A DNA stretch of 64,000 bases from Nissolia schottii (GCA_003254905.1 QANU01030946.1:34538-98537); one strand, 5' to 3'. Shown: positions 35,677 through 46,891, counted from the stretch's first letter. Notes: generated by a model from the sequence alone, not told the origin. Translations and numbers: made by a program.

Positions 35677-36835
35677 TGTTACCAAGTGGCTTCAAATACA
35701 CAAGAGGGGGGTGAATTGGGTATGTAGATTATTTTCAAATTCTTTTCTTAGTTGCCAATTAATCACCAAGCACTAATGCAAATTATCAATTAGTGGAGAT
35801 AAAGGGATCTTGAGCATAAATAAATTTAGGAGGTAAGGGATAGAGAAGATGCAAACTTGATTTATCCTGGTTCAACCACCCTTGTGATCTACCTCCAGTC
35901 CCCAAGCAATCCGCTCAAGATTTTTCCACTATTCTTCAAGCTTGAAACTTAGGTGCTTGATGACCTTTACAAGATGAGCACTCTACTTGAGCCTCACAAC
36001 AAATTCCCTTAGGGATACCACCCTAATCACTTGAGAGGGATACCTCACCCTCTTTACAAGAAAATGATTTGTGTTTGATTTGAAACTCTCTTGAAGAGTA
36101 GATAATACAATTTGAAGGCCTATAGATGTGTATGTATGAAACTCTCTCTTTTTCTCAAATAGATGGCTCAAAGAATTTAATTAATGAAGAAGAGAATGTT
36201 AGGTGTTATGGAATTGATGTTCAACCTCTTCTTGATGAGTTTGATGAGTATTTATTAAGCCCAAAGTGATCCTAGCCGTTGTGCATTTAATGCATCTGAA
36301 GTCAGCAACCAGAACTAGCCGTTTTGGAGCTCAGAACTCGATCCATTCGAATGGCCCATTCGAATGTCTCACCTAATATAGCCGTTGAGCATTAAATGCG
36401 CCTGAGTCATTCGAATGGATCTGAGTCAGCCATTCGAATGTATTTGCTTCACTGGGATCACCGAGGCATCAAACCCTAGACATTCGATTATGCCATTCGG
36501 ATTACCTTTGTTCATAAGACATTCGAATGTCTTGTTCATTAGACATTCGAATGGATCTATACAATTCATTCGAATGTCTCTAGGGTTTTGTCCAAACTCA
36601 TTCGTTTTCTTCTTTTGCTTGATTTTTTTTTTTGATTTTGTTTGAAATAGTCTTTAAGGCATAAATCAAGATTCCTTTCTAAGAGCCATCTAAAGGAGCT
36701 TAAGGCGAGAGTTTAGATATACATCACCTTTAACATATTTCCTAGATCCTATAACTAGATCTTTTTGAGCTTTCTTGGACCTTTGGAAACTTGCTTCATT
36801 TGTCTTCATCAAAACATTCTTCATGAGCATTCACA
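35677..36835 (-). repeat. Copia (SIRE-like) 3' LTR
   Basis: Minus-strand LTR: right end TGTGAATGC, left end CTTGGTAACA, with the C-run CACCCCCCTC typical of these LTR ends. The complementary polypurine tract TTCCCCCTTTTTGATGATGA lies at 36838-36857. Carries eight or so CATTCGAATG-type boxes (36345-36585). Length 1159 bp. Only about 60 bp of interior remain. Confidence 0.65.
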
Positions 36836-36895
36836 ATTTCCCCCTTTTTGATGATGACAAACACTTTAAGGAAACTGAGAGATAAGTTAGTAGTT

Positions 36896-37104
36896 TATGC
36901 ACTTTTTACAACTCCATGTGGGATCGACCATACCCTATACTGCAATTGGATTCCTTTGGAATCTGAAAGCCGTAAAGTAGGTATGTATATAAATATTTTA
37001 ATTTGAACGACAAAGAAGTACAAATACGCCTTCCACTAACTTAGCACGGTGGTGACAAACCAAAGCTGTGTCAAGGATAGAGAACGTGCGTTTGGCTTTC
37101 ATCA
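36896..37104 (+). mobile_element. TR-GAG LTR, U5 end fragment
   Basis: Last about 200 bp of a plus-strand TR-GAG LTR ending GGCTTTCATCA. It is about 97% identical, as an inverted copy, to 32265-32460. It abuts the protease region of element C. Confidence 0.75.
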
Positions 37105-38581
37105 GACAGCAATGCAAAGACATTGTCGTCACTCCCTGAACAAGCTCCTCTATTTTCGCAGGGGAACACTGACTACCTTTACGGCATAATCCAACGCTAC
37201 ACGATTGACACGTAGCTAGTCCATACCCAGTATTACATCTAACCCAACTAGGGGGAGACATATCAAATCTGCAGTAAATGTTCTACCTTGCAACTAAAGG
37301 GGAACTCTAAGGCATACCAAGCAAGTCTCTACTGGAGGTGCCGTGGGAGTAGACACTTTGAGAGCATAAGGCAATAGGGTAGGGGTCAGGCCTAGACTCT
37401 CGAATCTAGCATGAGAAATAAATGAATGGGATGCTTCACAGTCATACAGTACAGCTAGTAATGCACCTTTTATGATACACTTACCCTGAATCAGGTCGTC
37501 GGCATCCTGAACCTCCTCCGCAGACAGGGTAAACACGCGTCCGACTTACTGCTGCACTGGTGGGGCATTCGGGCATGCTCTCGTCATATGTCCGGTCTTG
37601 CCGCATCTAAAACACACATTCTGCCCCGCAAGGCAGACTCCTCCATGTTGCCTGCCACACTTCGGACATGGAGGCCTGGATCCTCCTGATGGCGGTTGCG
37701 ATCTAGGTGCGGCCAACGCAGTCTTCGGAGTTCCCTGTCAGGGCTAACTCGGCTGCCCCTTGCTCCCGGAGTCTGCAGCTGTGGAGTCTGTCTTCTTCCC
37801 CAGTTAACGATCGGGGTGGGGAAAGGTCCTCGCTTCCTAGGGTCTTGTCTAGAACTCTCAGCTTCTGCCAACTTCCTCTTGTTCCTCTCGCGGTTCTCTG
37901 CAGCTAGGTTCCTCTGAGAACCCTCCAGTATCAGGCACTTGTCCACTAGAACAGCATAATCCCAAATATCAAGGTGGTTCACTGCCACCTGGAGTGCGCC
38001 CTTCAGCCCTTGCTTGTACTTGGCACACTTCAGCCTTCATCCGGATTCAGCCGGTAGGTGCTGGAATACCTGCAGAGCTTGTCAAACTCAGCAGTGTATG
38101 CTAACACAGTCCTATCTCCCTACTTCAGCTCCAGGAACTCTACCTCCTTGCTGTTCCGCATACCGCGTGGAAAGTGCTTGTCCACTACAGCGGTGGTGAA
38201 TGCAGTCCATGTGATAACCCCTTTGCATTGTTCCATCAAAGGCCTAGCAGACTTCCACCAATCTCGAACCACTCCTCGAAACATCCTTGAAGCAAACTTT
38301 ACCTTCTGCTCATCTGTGCAGTCCAAATCTTCGAAGACCTGTTCCATCCCCTCGATCCAGTCATACACGATCTTGGGGTCAGCCTGTCCTTCAAAAGTAG
38401 GCGGACGAGCTTTCATGAACTTCGCGTACTTTTGAGTATCAATCTCTCTCGGGGTCGGCATTACGTTCCTGGCTGCCATAGCAGTGGCCATCGGGGCCGT
38501 GGCGCGAGCCATCTCGTGAATAACATCTGTGAAATCCCCATTATCTGGGGTGCGCTATGTATGATCTCTCCTAGGAGGCAT
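37105..38581 (-). pseudogene. Tekay-like gag and protease, decayed
   Basis: On the minus strand: start ATG at 38579-38581, then a TAG at codon 9 (38555-38557). The capsid domain follows (motifs PPTFEGQADPKIVYDWIEGM, DEQKVKFASRMFRG, ITWTAFTTAVVDKHFPRG). A CAG-to-TAG change lies at about 38118. Two zinc knuckles follow in a shifted frame (CRKCGRQHGGVC and CFRCGKTGHMTRAC, 37560-37690). The aspartic protease region (37294-37536) has its active-site triplet altered to Asp-Cys-Glu. The element is cut at 37104 by a TR-GAG LTR, so RT and integrase are missing. Gag motifs and the long LTR fit the Tekay/Del chromovirus clade (moderate confidence). Confidence 0.7.
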
Positions 38582-38735
38582 CACTGTCTATAGGGCACCT
38601 GCAAAAACTCGAGGTGATCAGTCTCAAGAAAAGCGAGTGCACACAAACAGAATATTAATCCTATAAACAGTCTACACCGTTATCATGCTCGGAAGCATAA
38701 CGCAGCTCAGTCCTTAGGCTCACTTGGACCAAATT

Positions 38736-38747
38736 GCTCTGATACCA
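38736..38747 (-). other. iMet primer-binding site of element C (first copy)
   Basis: GCTCTGATACCA, reverse complement of TGGTATCAGAGC, two bases from the LTR edge at 38750. The second copy at 39234-39245 has one change. Confidence 0.75.
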
Positions 38748-38882
38748 ACTGTAACACCCTAGCTTAGCAGCTTATGCTTAAGTCATAATCTGCGTCTGCT
38801 AAGTTGTTATCTGCTGTGTGGGAATACTGGTAGTCCCTACTTTACTTCGAAAATAATTAAGTTAACTGAAAATAAGGACCCN

Positions 38883-39379
38883 TGTCCTTCAAAAGTAGGC
38901 GGACGAGCTTTCATGAACATCGCGTACTTTTGAGTATCAATCTCTCTCGGGGTCGGCATTACGTTCCTGGCTGCCATAGCAGTGGCCATCGGGGCCGTGG
39001 CGCGAGCCATCTCGTGAATAACATCTGTGAAATCCCCATTATCTGGGGTGCGCTATGTATGATCTCTCCTAGGAGGCATGACTGTCTATAGGGCACCTGC
39101 AGAAACTCGAGGTGATCAGTCTCAAGAAAAGCGAGTGCACACAAACAGTACATTAATCCTAGAAACAGTCTACACCGTTATCATGCTCGGAAGCATAGCG
39201 CAGCTCAGTCCTCAGGCTCACTTGGACCAAATTGCTCTGATATCAACTGTAACACCCTAGCTTAGCAGCTTATGCTTAAGTCACAATCTGCGTCTGCTAA
39301 GTTGTTATCTGCTGTGTGGGCATACTAATAGTCCCTACTTTATTCTAGAAAATAGTTAAGTTATCTGAAAGTAAGGACC
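38883..39379 (-). repeat. Repeated copy of 38385-38881 after a contig join
   Basis: Constant offset of 498 bp across the N at 38882. Covers the gag start, leader, primer-binding site and LTR end. A handful of substitutions (for example TATTAATCCTATAAAC versus CATTAATCCTAGAAAC), so it is either a haplotype or a closely related copy. The long LTR C continues from this second copy. Confidence 0.8.
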
Positions 39380-40186
39380 CTTTTTTTTTTCTCAAACATA
39401 AATTGTTTTTACGCGTCAAAGTAGAGCCATACGTGTGAACTATCATAAGTCCCATATAGTCGTATAACAGATAAATGCGGGCGTCGTCTGTCATACATGT
39501 ACATACATAATCAGTAAAGTAAACAGTACCAAGTGGGTCCAACAGTTAATGTCATACATATCAGGCAGTCATGTGTACATATCATAAATACTGTACTAGT
39601 ACATAAAAAGGGCTATACATATCCTAAGCCCGTACATACTATCAGAGCTACAAAATGACATACAACAAAATACATATGAAACTAGGGCTACTCGCAAAAA
39701 GGCGTCGTTACTGATGATAGGGTCTGGGAACAGGGCTGGGCAAATCTCCGGCTCATCCTTGCTGGGGTCCTCCTCAGGATCCTCCTCCTCGCCCTCATGA
39801 TCCGGCTCCTCCCCTGTCCCAGGGTCTACAGTCCTAACTCTGCTGCAAAGGATCCGCGGCTTCTTCAGCGGTGCAGTCATCAGGTTCTCCTGAAGCAATA
39901 AGTAAGTAGGGGTGAGAACGGTGCTTCTCAGTGGATAACTGTAGGGTCGTGGGGATCTGATTACTCAATTATGCTTCGGTCGTCTAGGGATCTCTAAGTG
40001 ATTCATGCATCTAGACAATCCTACCAATTATTTCTTGCTTAAGTTCCTGGGCGGCTTTATCTAATTACTAGGTGACTGGGATCTAATCTTTCTTACTAAG
40101 TTATCGTGCTTCATTATTAGACTCTCGGTGCTACTATGACCGTCTCGTATGTGTCTCACGGACGGTTGACTCAACATGTACTCATA

Positions 40187-40222
<36 letters not shown>

Positions 40223-42575
40223 CAGATATAATCATACAGTTTATACAATTAGCAATTAAATATAATGCATGAGGGGATAGGGGTTCTCTTACGCGCCTGT
40301 GTCGCGTCCTTCTTCTTCGCTGCTGGATGCCCTCACCCCCTTGCTGACTGCGGGACCGTCGTCCCTCATACAGCCGCAACCTCTTGCAACCATTCAACTG
40401 ATAGAATGGCGGGAGTGTACCCTGGCGATAGCACTGGCAGGCGAGGGCTCGCTTGTCCACGTCTGGGGGACAAGATCTCTCTTTTTCTTTCTCTGTCCAC
40501 GTCTGGGGGACAGTCCTCCGCCACGTCTGGGGGCGTAGGTTGCTCACCACAACTGGGGGTGCGCCTGATGCCACGTCTGGGGGCATATCTGTTTCTCTTG
40601 ATCCACGTCTGGGGGATCCTTTCGCCACGTCTGGGGGCGTTACTTACACCACGTCTGGGGGTGTACTTACTCGTCTTTTAAATGTCATGACATAAAAGCG
40701 CAAGCGTTCCTTACTTTCTTTTCTCTCGTCCGGGTGGAAACCCGCGTTCAGATCTTTATCTGCGTATCATAATCATAGCCCAGTCCGTCTCGCACGGCTG
40801 GGGAGGGGCTTGTCAGGTATGACGTGCCAAGAGAGGGATTCCTATTGCATAACTATGTTCTTATCTTCAAGGTTCTCCGAGCCCTCGTGGCCGGAGCCTT
40901 CTTAAGATACTCCGTTTTCCCTTACGTTCAATTATGATCTTTGTTAAGTTTTAGGTGATAACTTCTAATTCTCTAAGCCGTCCTAAGATCCTGACGACGA
41001 CCGTATCCTCATGATGCATAATGATATTCAACTAGACATCTTACACATTATCGTATTTTACCCAAAAAAACTGTTTTTCGTTAGAATTTTTAATCAACCT
41101 TTGACCGATGGACTCAAAGCTTGGCCCTAAAGTTTTTCATAGTTCTGAACCCACTTTTTAGGAAAACAAACCCAGATTTTTAATTTCCTTACCCAAAAAT
41201 TCGGTTTTGCCCTCATAAGCCCAAAATGTCATTTTTGTCCGAAAAACCGATTTTTCTTTAGAATTTTATTTCTCCATAACCCAATGGACTCAAGACTTGA
41301 CCCTAAGGTTTTTGATACCTCTAAACCCATTTTTCATAAAAAGAAACCCAGAGTTTTAGTCTAAATACCCGAAAATCCTGAAATGACCATTTTGCCCTTT
41401 TTATGCCAAAAACCCAAACTTTGTTCTATGTCACCTTCTCTCAAAACTCTTCCATGTTCAACACTAAAACATTTTTCCTCATACTCCAGCACTTTTAACT
41501 CACATATTATCATCCTCAAATCACATTCATTTAATCAAATCATTAATAACACAAGCAAGTTTAGTTTTTTAGACATAAAACACATAAACATCAACACACA
41601 TAAATATACAAAATCATTCATGAGCTCGAGAGCACTAAAGAATGAGAGAAAGCCTAAGTTACCCACTTCCAAAGAGACCTTGGTTGGTGGTGTGAGTGTT
41701 GACAAGAAGCCTCCAAAGTGTTGGAGCACCACTTGCTTGCTTCCTTAAGAATGAGCTTGATGTGCTTGTGTTCTTGAGGAATGGCTTGAGTTTTCTAGAG
41801 AGAACAAGATGAGAGTTCTCCTCTAGATTTTTAGTGAAAGAAATGAGAATGAGATGAGGGAACTTGGGGCTTGTGGTGTTCGGTTTTTAGAGAAGAAAAT
41901 GGTATCAAGAATGCTTGTTTTTCCTTAGGAGCAATGTAGTGTTCTTGAAGCTTGCTAGAAGAATGGCTATGGAGTTTTGAAGGAGATGAAAATTTTAGAG
42001 AGAAATGGGAGAGAGTTCAGTTTTGGAAGAGATGAATGAAGGAGAAGAGTAATTGATTTTTGAAATTAAATAAAATGGTGAATAGTAAAAAGTATGGTCA
42101 TGATGTGAGAAGGTATGGTGATGAGATGTTTGGAAGCTTAATTTAAGGGATATTTTTGACCAAAAATCTCTAGAAAAAACGTGCAGCCCATCACCATGCT
42201 GCTGGTGAGATTTTATTTTCTCCCGGTCCCGGTTCGCTCGTGTTTTGTCGCTCGCAGTCTCGGTGCGTCGCGCACGGTCGTTTGAAAAATATTCCGTTTG
42301 AACCGTCGTGATCCCGTATTTCCCACCTACCTAAGGGTATTAATATTAAAGGTGCTTGTGAAATTTTTCTCCGGGAGATTATTTTCACGTACACCGTTTT
42401 GCGTGCCAAAATTCATTGGCGAACAACGACTGCTCGGTTGTCAGCCGAAATTTCTACCACGACATGTCTAAATTCTGAGGGATATTTTAACTAAAATTTC
42501 CCATCTCAATTCTCTAATCATGATTAAAATTAACTAATCACGATTATTCCTCTAAGAGAAAATCGTGATGTTACA
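39248..42575 (-). repeat. 5' LTR of Tekay-like element C
   Basis: 3328 bp; minus-strand start TGTAACATCACG at 42575, end GGGTGTTACA at 39248. Shares its first 350 bp with 2010-2370. Contains an acidic-tail frame (EEEDPEEDPSKDEPE, 39740-39800), an AT dinucleotide run (40190-40220) and the hairpin array at 40452-40665. Confidence 0.8.
40452..40665. repeat. Array of eight ACGTCTGGG-loop hairpins with changing stems
   Basis: Eight units share the 9-nt loop ACGTCTGGG (ACAACTGGG in unit 4), flanked by complementary arms. In order: CTTGTCC/GGACAAG, CTGTCC/GGACAG, CGCC/GGCG, CACC/GGTG, ATGCC/GGCAT, GATCC/GGATC, CGCC/GGCG, TACACC/GGTGTA. The arms outside CC/GG differ between units but always pair. 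On the LTR sense strand the loop reads CCCAGACGT. Confidence 0.8.
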
Positions 42576-42978
42576 ATTGTACTTTTCATTAAATGCTCGG
42601 CAACTTTTTGCAGGCGGTGATGACATGGCACTCGGCTATTGGCTGGCTCCAATTGGCTCCAGCTGGCTCAATGATGGCGCCGGTGCAAGTGGCTTGCCGA
42701 CATAAGCTTCGCTGAGCGATTTGCTCTATTTCGCTGAGCGATACTTGTTCGTCGCTGAGCGGTCCTCGCCAGGATCTTCTCTTTTAAACTCTTTTCCAAT
42801 TCTGCCATTTTCTTCTATTCTTTATGGGATTATTCTTCATAAATTATGCTTGAATTCCATTCTTCAAAATATATTTGAAACCTACAAAATACGGGGAATT
42901 CATTAGATAATTCGTTAAAAACATAACAGATAAGTGCCATTTTGATAGGTCAAAATTGTATAAATTGGACACTTATCA
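42576..42978 (-). mobile_element. TR-GAG LTR, 5' end fragment
   Basis: Minus-strand LTR start (TGATAAGTGTCC at 42978) with CGCTGAGCG boxes, cut at 42576 by LTR C. It interrupts the pol gene of element D. Confidence 0.75.
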
Positions 42979-44224
42979 TCAGCTACCTTTCATACACGGA
43001 TTTGGACTGGGCCCTGTCCGAGAGTTTTTGGCTCATGAACGCCACTGGTCGTCCTTCTGGTAGCAGAACAGCCCTGATACCCTTGCCTAAAGCGTCGGTT
43101 TCAAGGGTAAAAGGCTTGGAAAATGATGGAACTGCAAGGACCGGGACTGTTGCCATGGCTATCTTGAGGGTCTCAAAAGCGGTCTGGGCCTCTGCATTAT
43201 AGTGGAATTTTTCCTTTTTGAGGAGTTGGGTGAGGGGCCATGCGATCCTACCGTAGTTCTTCACAAAACGGCGGTAGTAACCGGTTAAACCCAAGAATCC
43301 CCTCAAAGCCTTGATGTCTTTCGGGACTGGCCAATCTAGCATGTCTTGGATCTTTGTGGGGTCTGCCGCCACTCCTTCTTGTGTGATGATGTATCCCAAG
43401 TAATCAATTTGCCTTTGGGCGAATTGACACTTCTTTCGGTTGAGGTAAAGCTGATGCTGGCGGAGGACTTCAAATACCCGACGCAAGTGCTCCCAATGGT
43501 GGTTTAGATCTTTGTTGTAGATGAGGGTGTCATCAAAGAAAACGAGGACGAATCTGTGCAAAAAGGGCCTTAATAGTTGGTTCATGAGGGCTTGAAATAT
43601 GGAAGGAGCGTTGGTGAGGCGAAAGGGCATGACCAGGAACTCGTAATGCCCTTCATGAGTACGGAACGCGGTCTTATGAATGTCCTCCTCCCTTATTCGG
43701 ATCTGGTGGTAGCCTGATTTGAGGTCCAGCTTGCTAAACACGGCTGCCTCTCCCACTTCATCTAACAACTCATCGATTACCGGGATGGGGAATCTGTCAG
43801 CCACTGTTTCCCTGTTAAGAGCCCTGTAATCTACACAGAAATGCCAGTTTCCATCTTTCCTCTTGACCAGAATTACGGGGCTGGCAAAGGAGCTGGTGCT
43901 TGGCCTGATTATTCTTGACTGCAACATATCATTCACGATTTTTTCAATCTCAGACTTTTGGTAGTGAGGGTACCTGATGCGGGGAATGTTGGCTCCGTCC
44001 TTGAGGAGGATAGAGTGATCATTCGGGCGTGGTGGGGTAAATCCTTCTGGTTGTTGGAAAAGATCATGGAATTGGAATTCCTTAGTCTCTGCTAGAAGTT
44101 GCTCTTCTTCGGTTTCTCTGGTTACCATGGACAATGACGTGATAACAAAGCCTTCTCCCTGTTTCCTGAGGGCGTGTAGGGTATTCTTCCACGATGCCTT
44201 GCTACGGCTTAGGGAGGGATCCCC
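42979..44224 (-). pseudogene. Ty3/gypsy reverse transcriptase and RNase H start (element D)
   Basis: Polymerase part of element D. A continuous frame of more than 380 codons covers the RT fingers and palm (RKDGNWHFCVDYRALN, FSKLDLKSGYHQIR), the catalytic FFDD motif (VLVFFDDTLIY), and the connection (LGFLGLTGYYRRFV-type, here LRGFLGLTGYYRRFVKNYG). It ends in the first part of RNase H (FTLETDALGKGI), truncated at the TR-GAG LTR fragment. Integrase is lost. Upstream it joins the gag-protease frame across one TAG. Confidence 0.85.
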
Positions 44225-45400
44225 CTATAAAATTTTCTGCTCTCCTCCTTGTTCCCAGCTCAAAGTCAGCTCCTGGTAATTGCCTACAAACCTTCCCAAG
44301 CTAGCTAACCATCTCGCGCCTAAAACGACCTCTGAGCAGCCTAACTTCATGACGAAGAAGTCCTGGAACAGTTGCACGCCTTGTTTGTTAAGTGGAACCG
44401 CCTTGCAACCCTCTTGTCCCTTTTCGATAGCCTCGTTTCCTACTTCTACCTGGAATTCTCTAACCCTGCTGACCAGAAGGGATAACCTCTGGACCACCTC
44501 GGTAGCCAGGAAATTGGCGGAGGCTCCAGGGTCAATTAGTACCACTACCGTGTGGCCATGGATTGTTCCCAACAGCTTGAATGTCTTGTAGGATGTTAGA
44601 CCCCAGTAACTGTAAGATGATAGCTGCAGCTCTGTCCTGTCCTCGGCATGCACGGGTGCTTCTCGCAGGGATACGCCTTCTTTCTCTGTTTCTTCCCCGT
44701 CCTCATCTCCTAGGAGCAGGATTTGGAAGTGTTTCATGGAGCAACGGCGTTCGAGTCCCCACCTCTCTTCGCAACGAAAACAGAGACCCTTTCTCTGCCG
44801 CTCTGTCCACTCCTCATTAGATAACCTGCGTGTATTAACCGGCCTGGGGTTCCCTGAGTTTGCTGTGCTTCCCCCTAAAACTGGAACAGGTATGTTCCCT
44901 GCCATTGACTTGGCGGATCTCTGGCTGGTCTGGTGCCCTGATTCCACTCGTGCTCTTCCCCTGCTGTCTGGCGGCCGCGTGTACCCTGCAGGCTTGGGAT
45001 AGAACGACCCTGCGGAGGGTACCCTGCTGGTGACACTGTATCGAGGTCCAGTCTCCCCTCGTCGACTCCCTGGGTTTACTCCTGTCTCCTTCCACGCCTG
45101 GTTGCGCCACTCAATGGCCATAGCCTTATCCATCAAGGCCGGTAAATTGTCGAACCTCACAACCTCTATCTCTGCCTGGATTTCTCTTTTCAGTCTGTTG
45201 GCAAAAATGCAGAGCAATGCCTCTGTCCCCAAACTCTTATAAGACCTAGCTGCGGCCTCAAATTCCCTCCTATATCTCGCTACACCTTCCACTTGTCTCA
45301 CCTCCAAAAAGGGGGCCAATGGGTTAGGGGCGGCTCCTGGATGGAACCGCTTAGCAGGTCTGCTCGAAATTGTTCCCAGCTGAGTGAGGGGGTGTGTTCC
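44225..45400 (-). pseudogene. Ty3/gypsy gag C-terminal part and protease (element D)
   Basis: Continuation of the gag split by TR-GAG 2. Shows the end of the capsid domain (VARYRREFEAAARSYKSLG), a CX2C knuckle start (CFRCEERWGLERRC; the His spacing is degraded), and an aspartic protease (VVVLIDPGASANFLA, with Pro in place of the usual Ser/Thr after Asp). It ends in TAG at 44225-44227, a CAG-to-TAG-like change, after which the RT frame continues in phase. A one-base deletion near 45350 shifts the frame relative to the N-terminal part beyond the insertion. Confidence 0.8.
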
Positions 45401-45918
45401 TAATAAATGCCCAATTTACACAAAATTGACACATCAAAATGGCACTTATCTGCTATTTTTTTAACGAATTATCTAATTAATTTCCCCCTATTTTGTAGGA
45501 TTTATAATATATTTTGGAAGATGGATGCAAGAAGTTTTATTAAAGAATAATCCCATGAAAAAGGGAAGAAAAGGGCAGAGTTGAAAAAGAGCTTAAAAGA
45601 AGATTCTGGACGAAAGCGTCGCTCAGCAAAGGAAGTGACTCGCTCAGCGATTTGAACCATACCGCTCAGTGATAAAACACTAATCGCTCAGCGAACTTAA
45701 GTCGGCAAGCCACTTGCGCTGGCGCCATCATTGAGCCAGCTGGAGCTAACTGGAACCAGCCAATCACAGAGTGTCACGTCAGCGTCGCCTGCAAAAAGTT
45801 GTCGAGCATTTAATGCAAAGTACAATCGCTCAGCGATAGTGCGCCGCCGCCCAGCGATAACGAATAAATCGCTCAGCGATGGTACCAAACCCGCTGAGCA
45901 ATGGACCCCAAATTTTGC

Positions 45919-45928
45919 CTATAAATAG
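45919..45928 (+). promoter_or_regulatory. TATA box of TR-GAG 2 5' LTR
   Basis: CTATAAATAG after the palindromic box cluster (45620-45900), placing transcription start around 45950. Confidence 0.65.
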
Positions 45929-46202
45929 AGGAGGCCGAGGCTCATTCGGGATATAACCTTTCCCCCCTCCATTCTTCACTTCTTTCACATATTTTCTTGT
46001 ATTTTCAAGCTTAGTTTAGTTTAGGTTAGGTTAGGAACAAAGACGAGGCTTGTGAAGGAGCCGGATATCAAGGAAGCTAGGCGAAGCCATGGCCATGATA
46101 GCGTGAGCACGTGTCATGGTAAGTGCCCAAACCTTGCCTCCGAGATTCTCTTGTAAGATGGGTTCCTAACCCTCTTTTTGTTGGGATTTTGATTACTATT
46201 GT

Positions 46203-46390
46203 NNNNNNNNNNNNNNNNNNNNNNNNNNNNNNNNNNNNNNNNNNNNNNNNNNNNNNNNNNNNNNNNNNNNNNNNNNNNNNNNNNNNNNNNNNNNNNNNNN
46301 NNNNNNNNNNNNNNNNNNNNNNNNNNNNNNNNNNNNNNNNNNNNNNNNNNNNNNNNNNNNNNNNNNNNNNNNNNNNNNNNNNNNNNNNNN
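46203..46390. other. Assembly gap of 188 N
   Basis: Run of N inside the 5' LTR of TR-GAG 2; the 3' LTR shows what should be present. Frames crossing it are meaningless. Confidence 0.99.
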
Positions 46391-46873
46391 AGTGACAGTT
46401 TAACAAGGGAAACCTGTGATCTTGTCATGCGCGAAAGTGATGACAAGTTAAGAACTGATGGCGGGCAATCAAACGATAGTTCTATGTAATTAGTAACTGG
46501 ATGCATGAAACTATGATGTGATTAAAATTCCCAACAAGCTCCGGAACTACCTCTGATTTGTTTCCTATTTTATTTTCCTGCCTTTTATTTATTTAGTCTA
46601 TTTAATATAAATCAAATCACAAATCTTTCACCTCATTGTTTAATTAAATAAACTCAAGAATGGTGTTTTTACAACTCCCTGTGGGATCGACCATACCCTA
46701 TACTACAAATGGATTCCTTTGGAATCTGAAAGCCGTAAAGTAGGTGTGAATATAAATATTTAATTTGAACAACAAAAGCGCAGACAAACTTTCTAAGAGA
46801 TTGGCATGGTTGTGACAAAACCTAGAGCTATGTCAAAATCCTAGAAAGTGGTTGAAAAGGCTTTCATCAAATT

Positions 46874-46891
46874 TGGCGCCGTTGCTGGGGA
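46874..46891 (+). other. Primer-binding site of TR-GAG 2, tRNA-Asp type
   Basis: TGGCGCCGTTGCTGGGGA, one mismatch to the tRNA-Asp complement. Confidence 0.8.

Larger units (their letters stand above)
45401..46869 (+). repeat. 5' LTR of TR-GAG 2
   Basis: Starts TAATAAATGCCC, while the 3' LTR starts TGATAAGTGCCC. Several further G-to-A and C-to-T differences lie in the box region. TATA box 45919-45928. N gap 46203-46390. Ends TTTCATCA. Confidence 0.9.

Noticed and set aside
32265-37104. A DNA transposon with TIRs formed by the inverted LTR ends
   Set aside because: The ends are TR-GAG U5 sequence and the interior contains LTR and polypurine features; no matching TSD seen.
40452-40665. Regular repeats with variable flanks resembling a CRISPR array
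   Set aside because: Units are 9-nt loops with self-complementary arms and irregular spacing in a plant LTR; no cas genes, eukaryotic context.
40188-40681. Frames of 138-146 codons around the ACGTCTGGG array
   Set aside because: Repeated TSGG-type peptides simply translate the hairpin array on both strands.
44835-45110. Other-frame ORFs within gag of element D
   Set aside because: Shadow frames of the gag-protease coding region.
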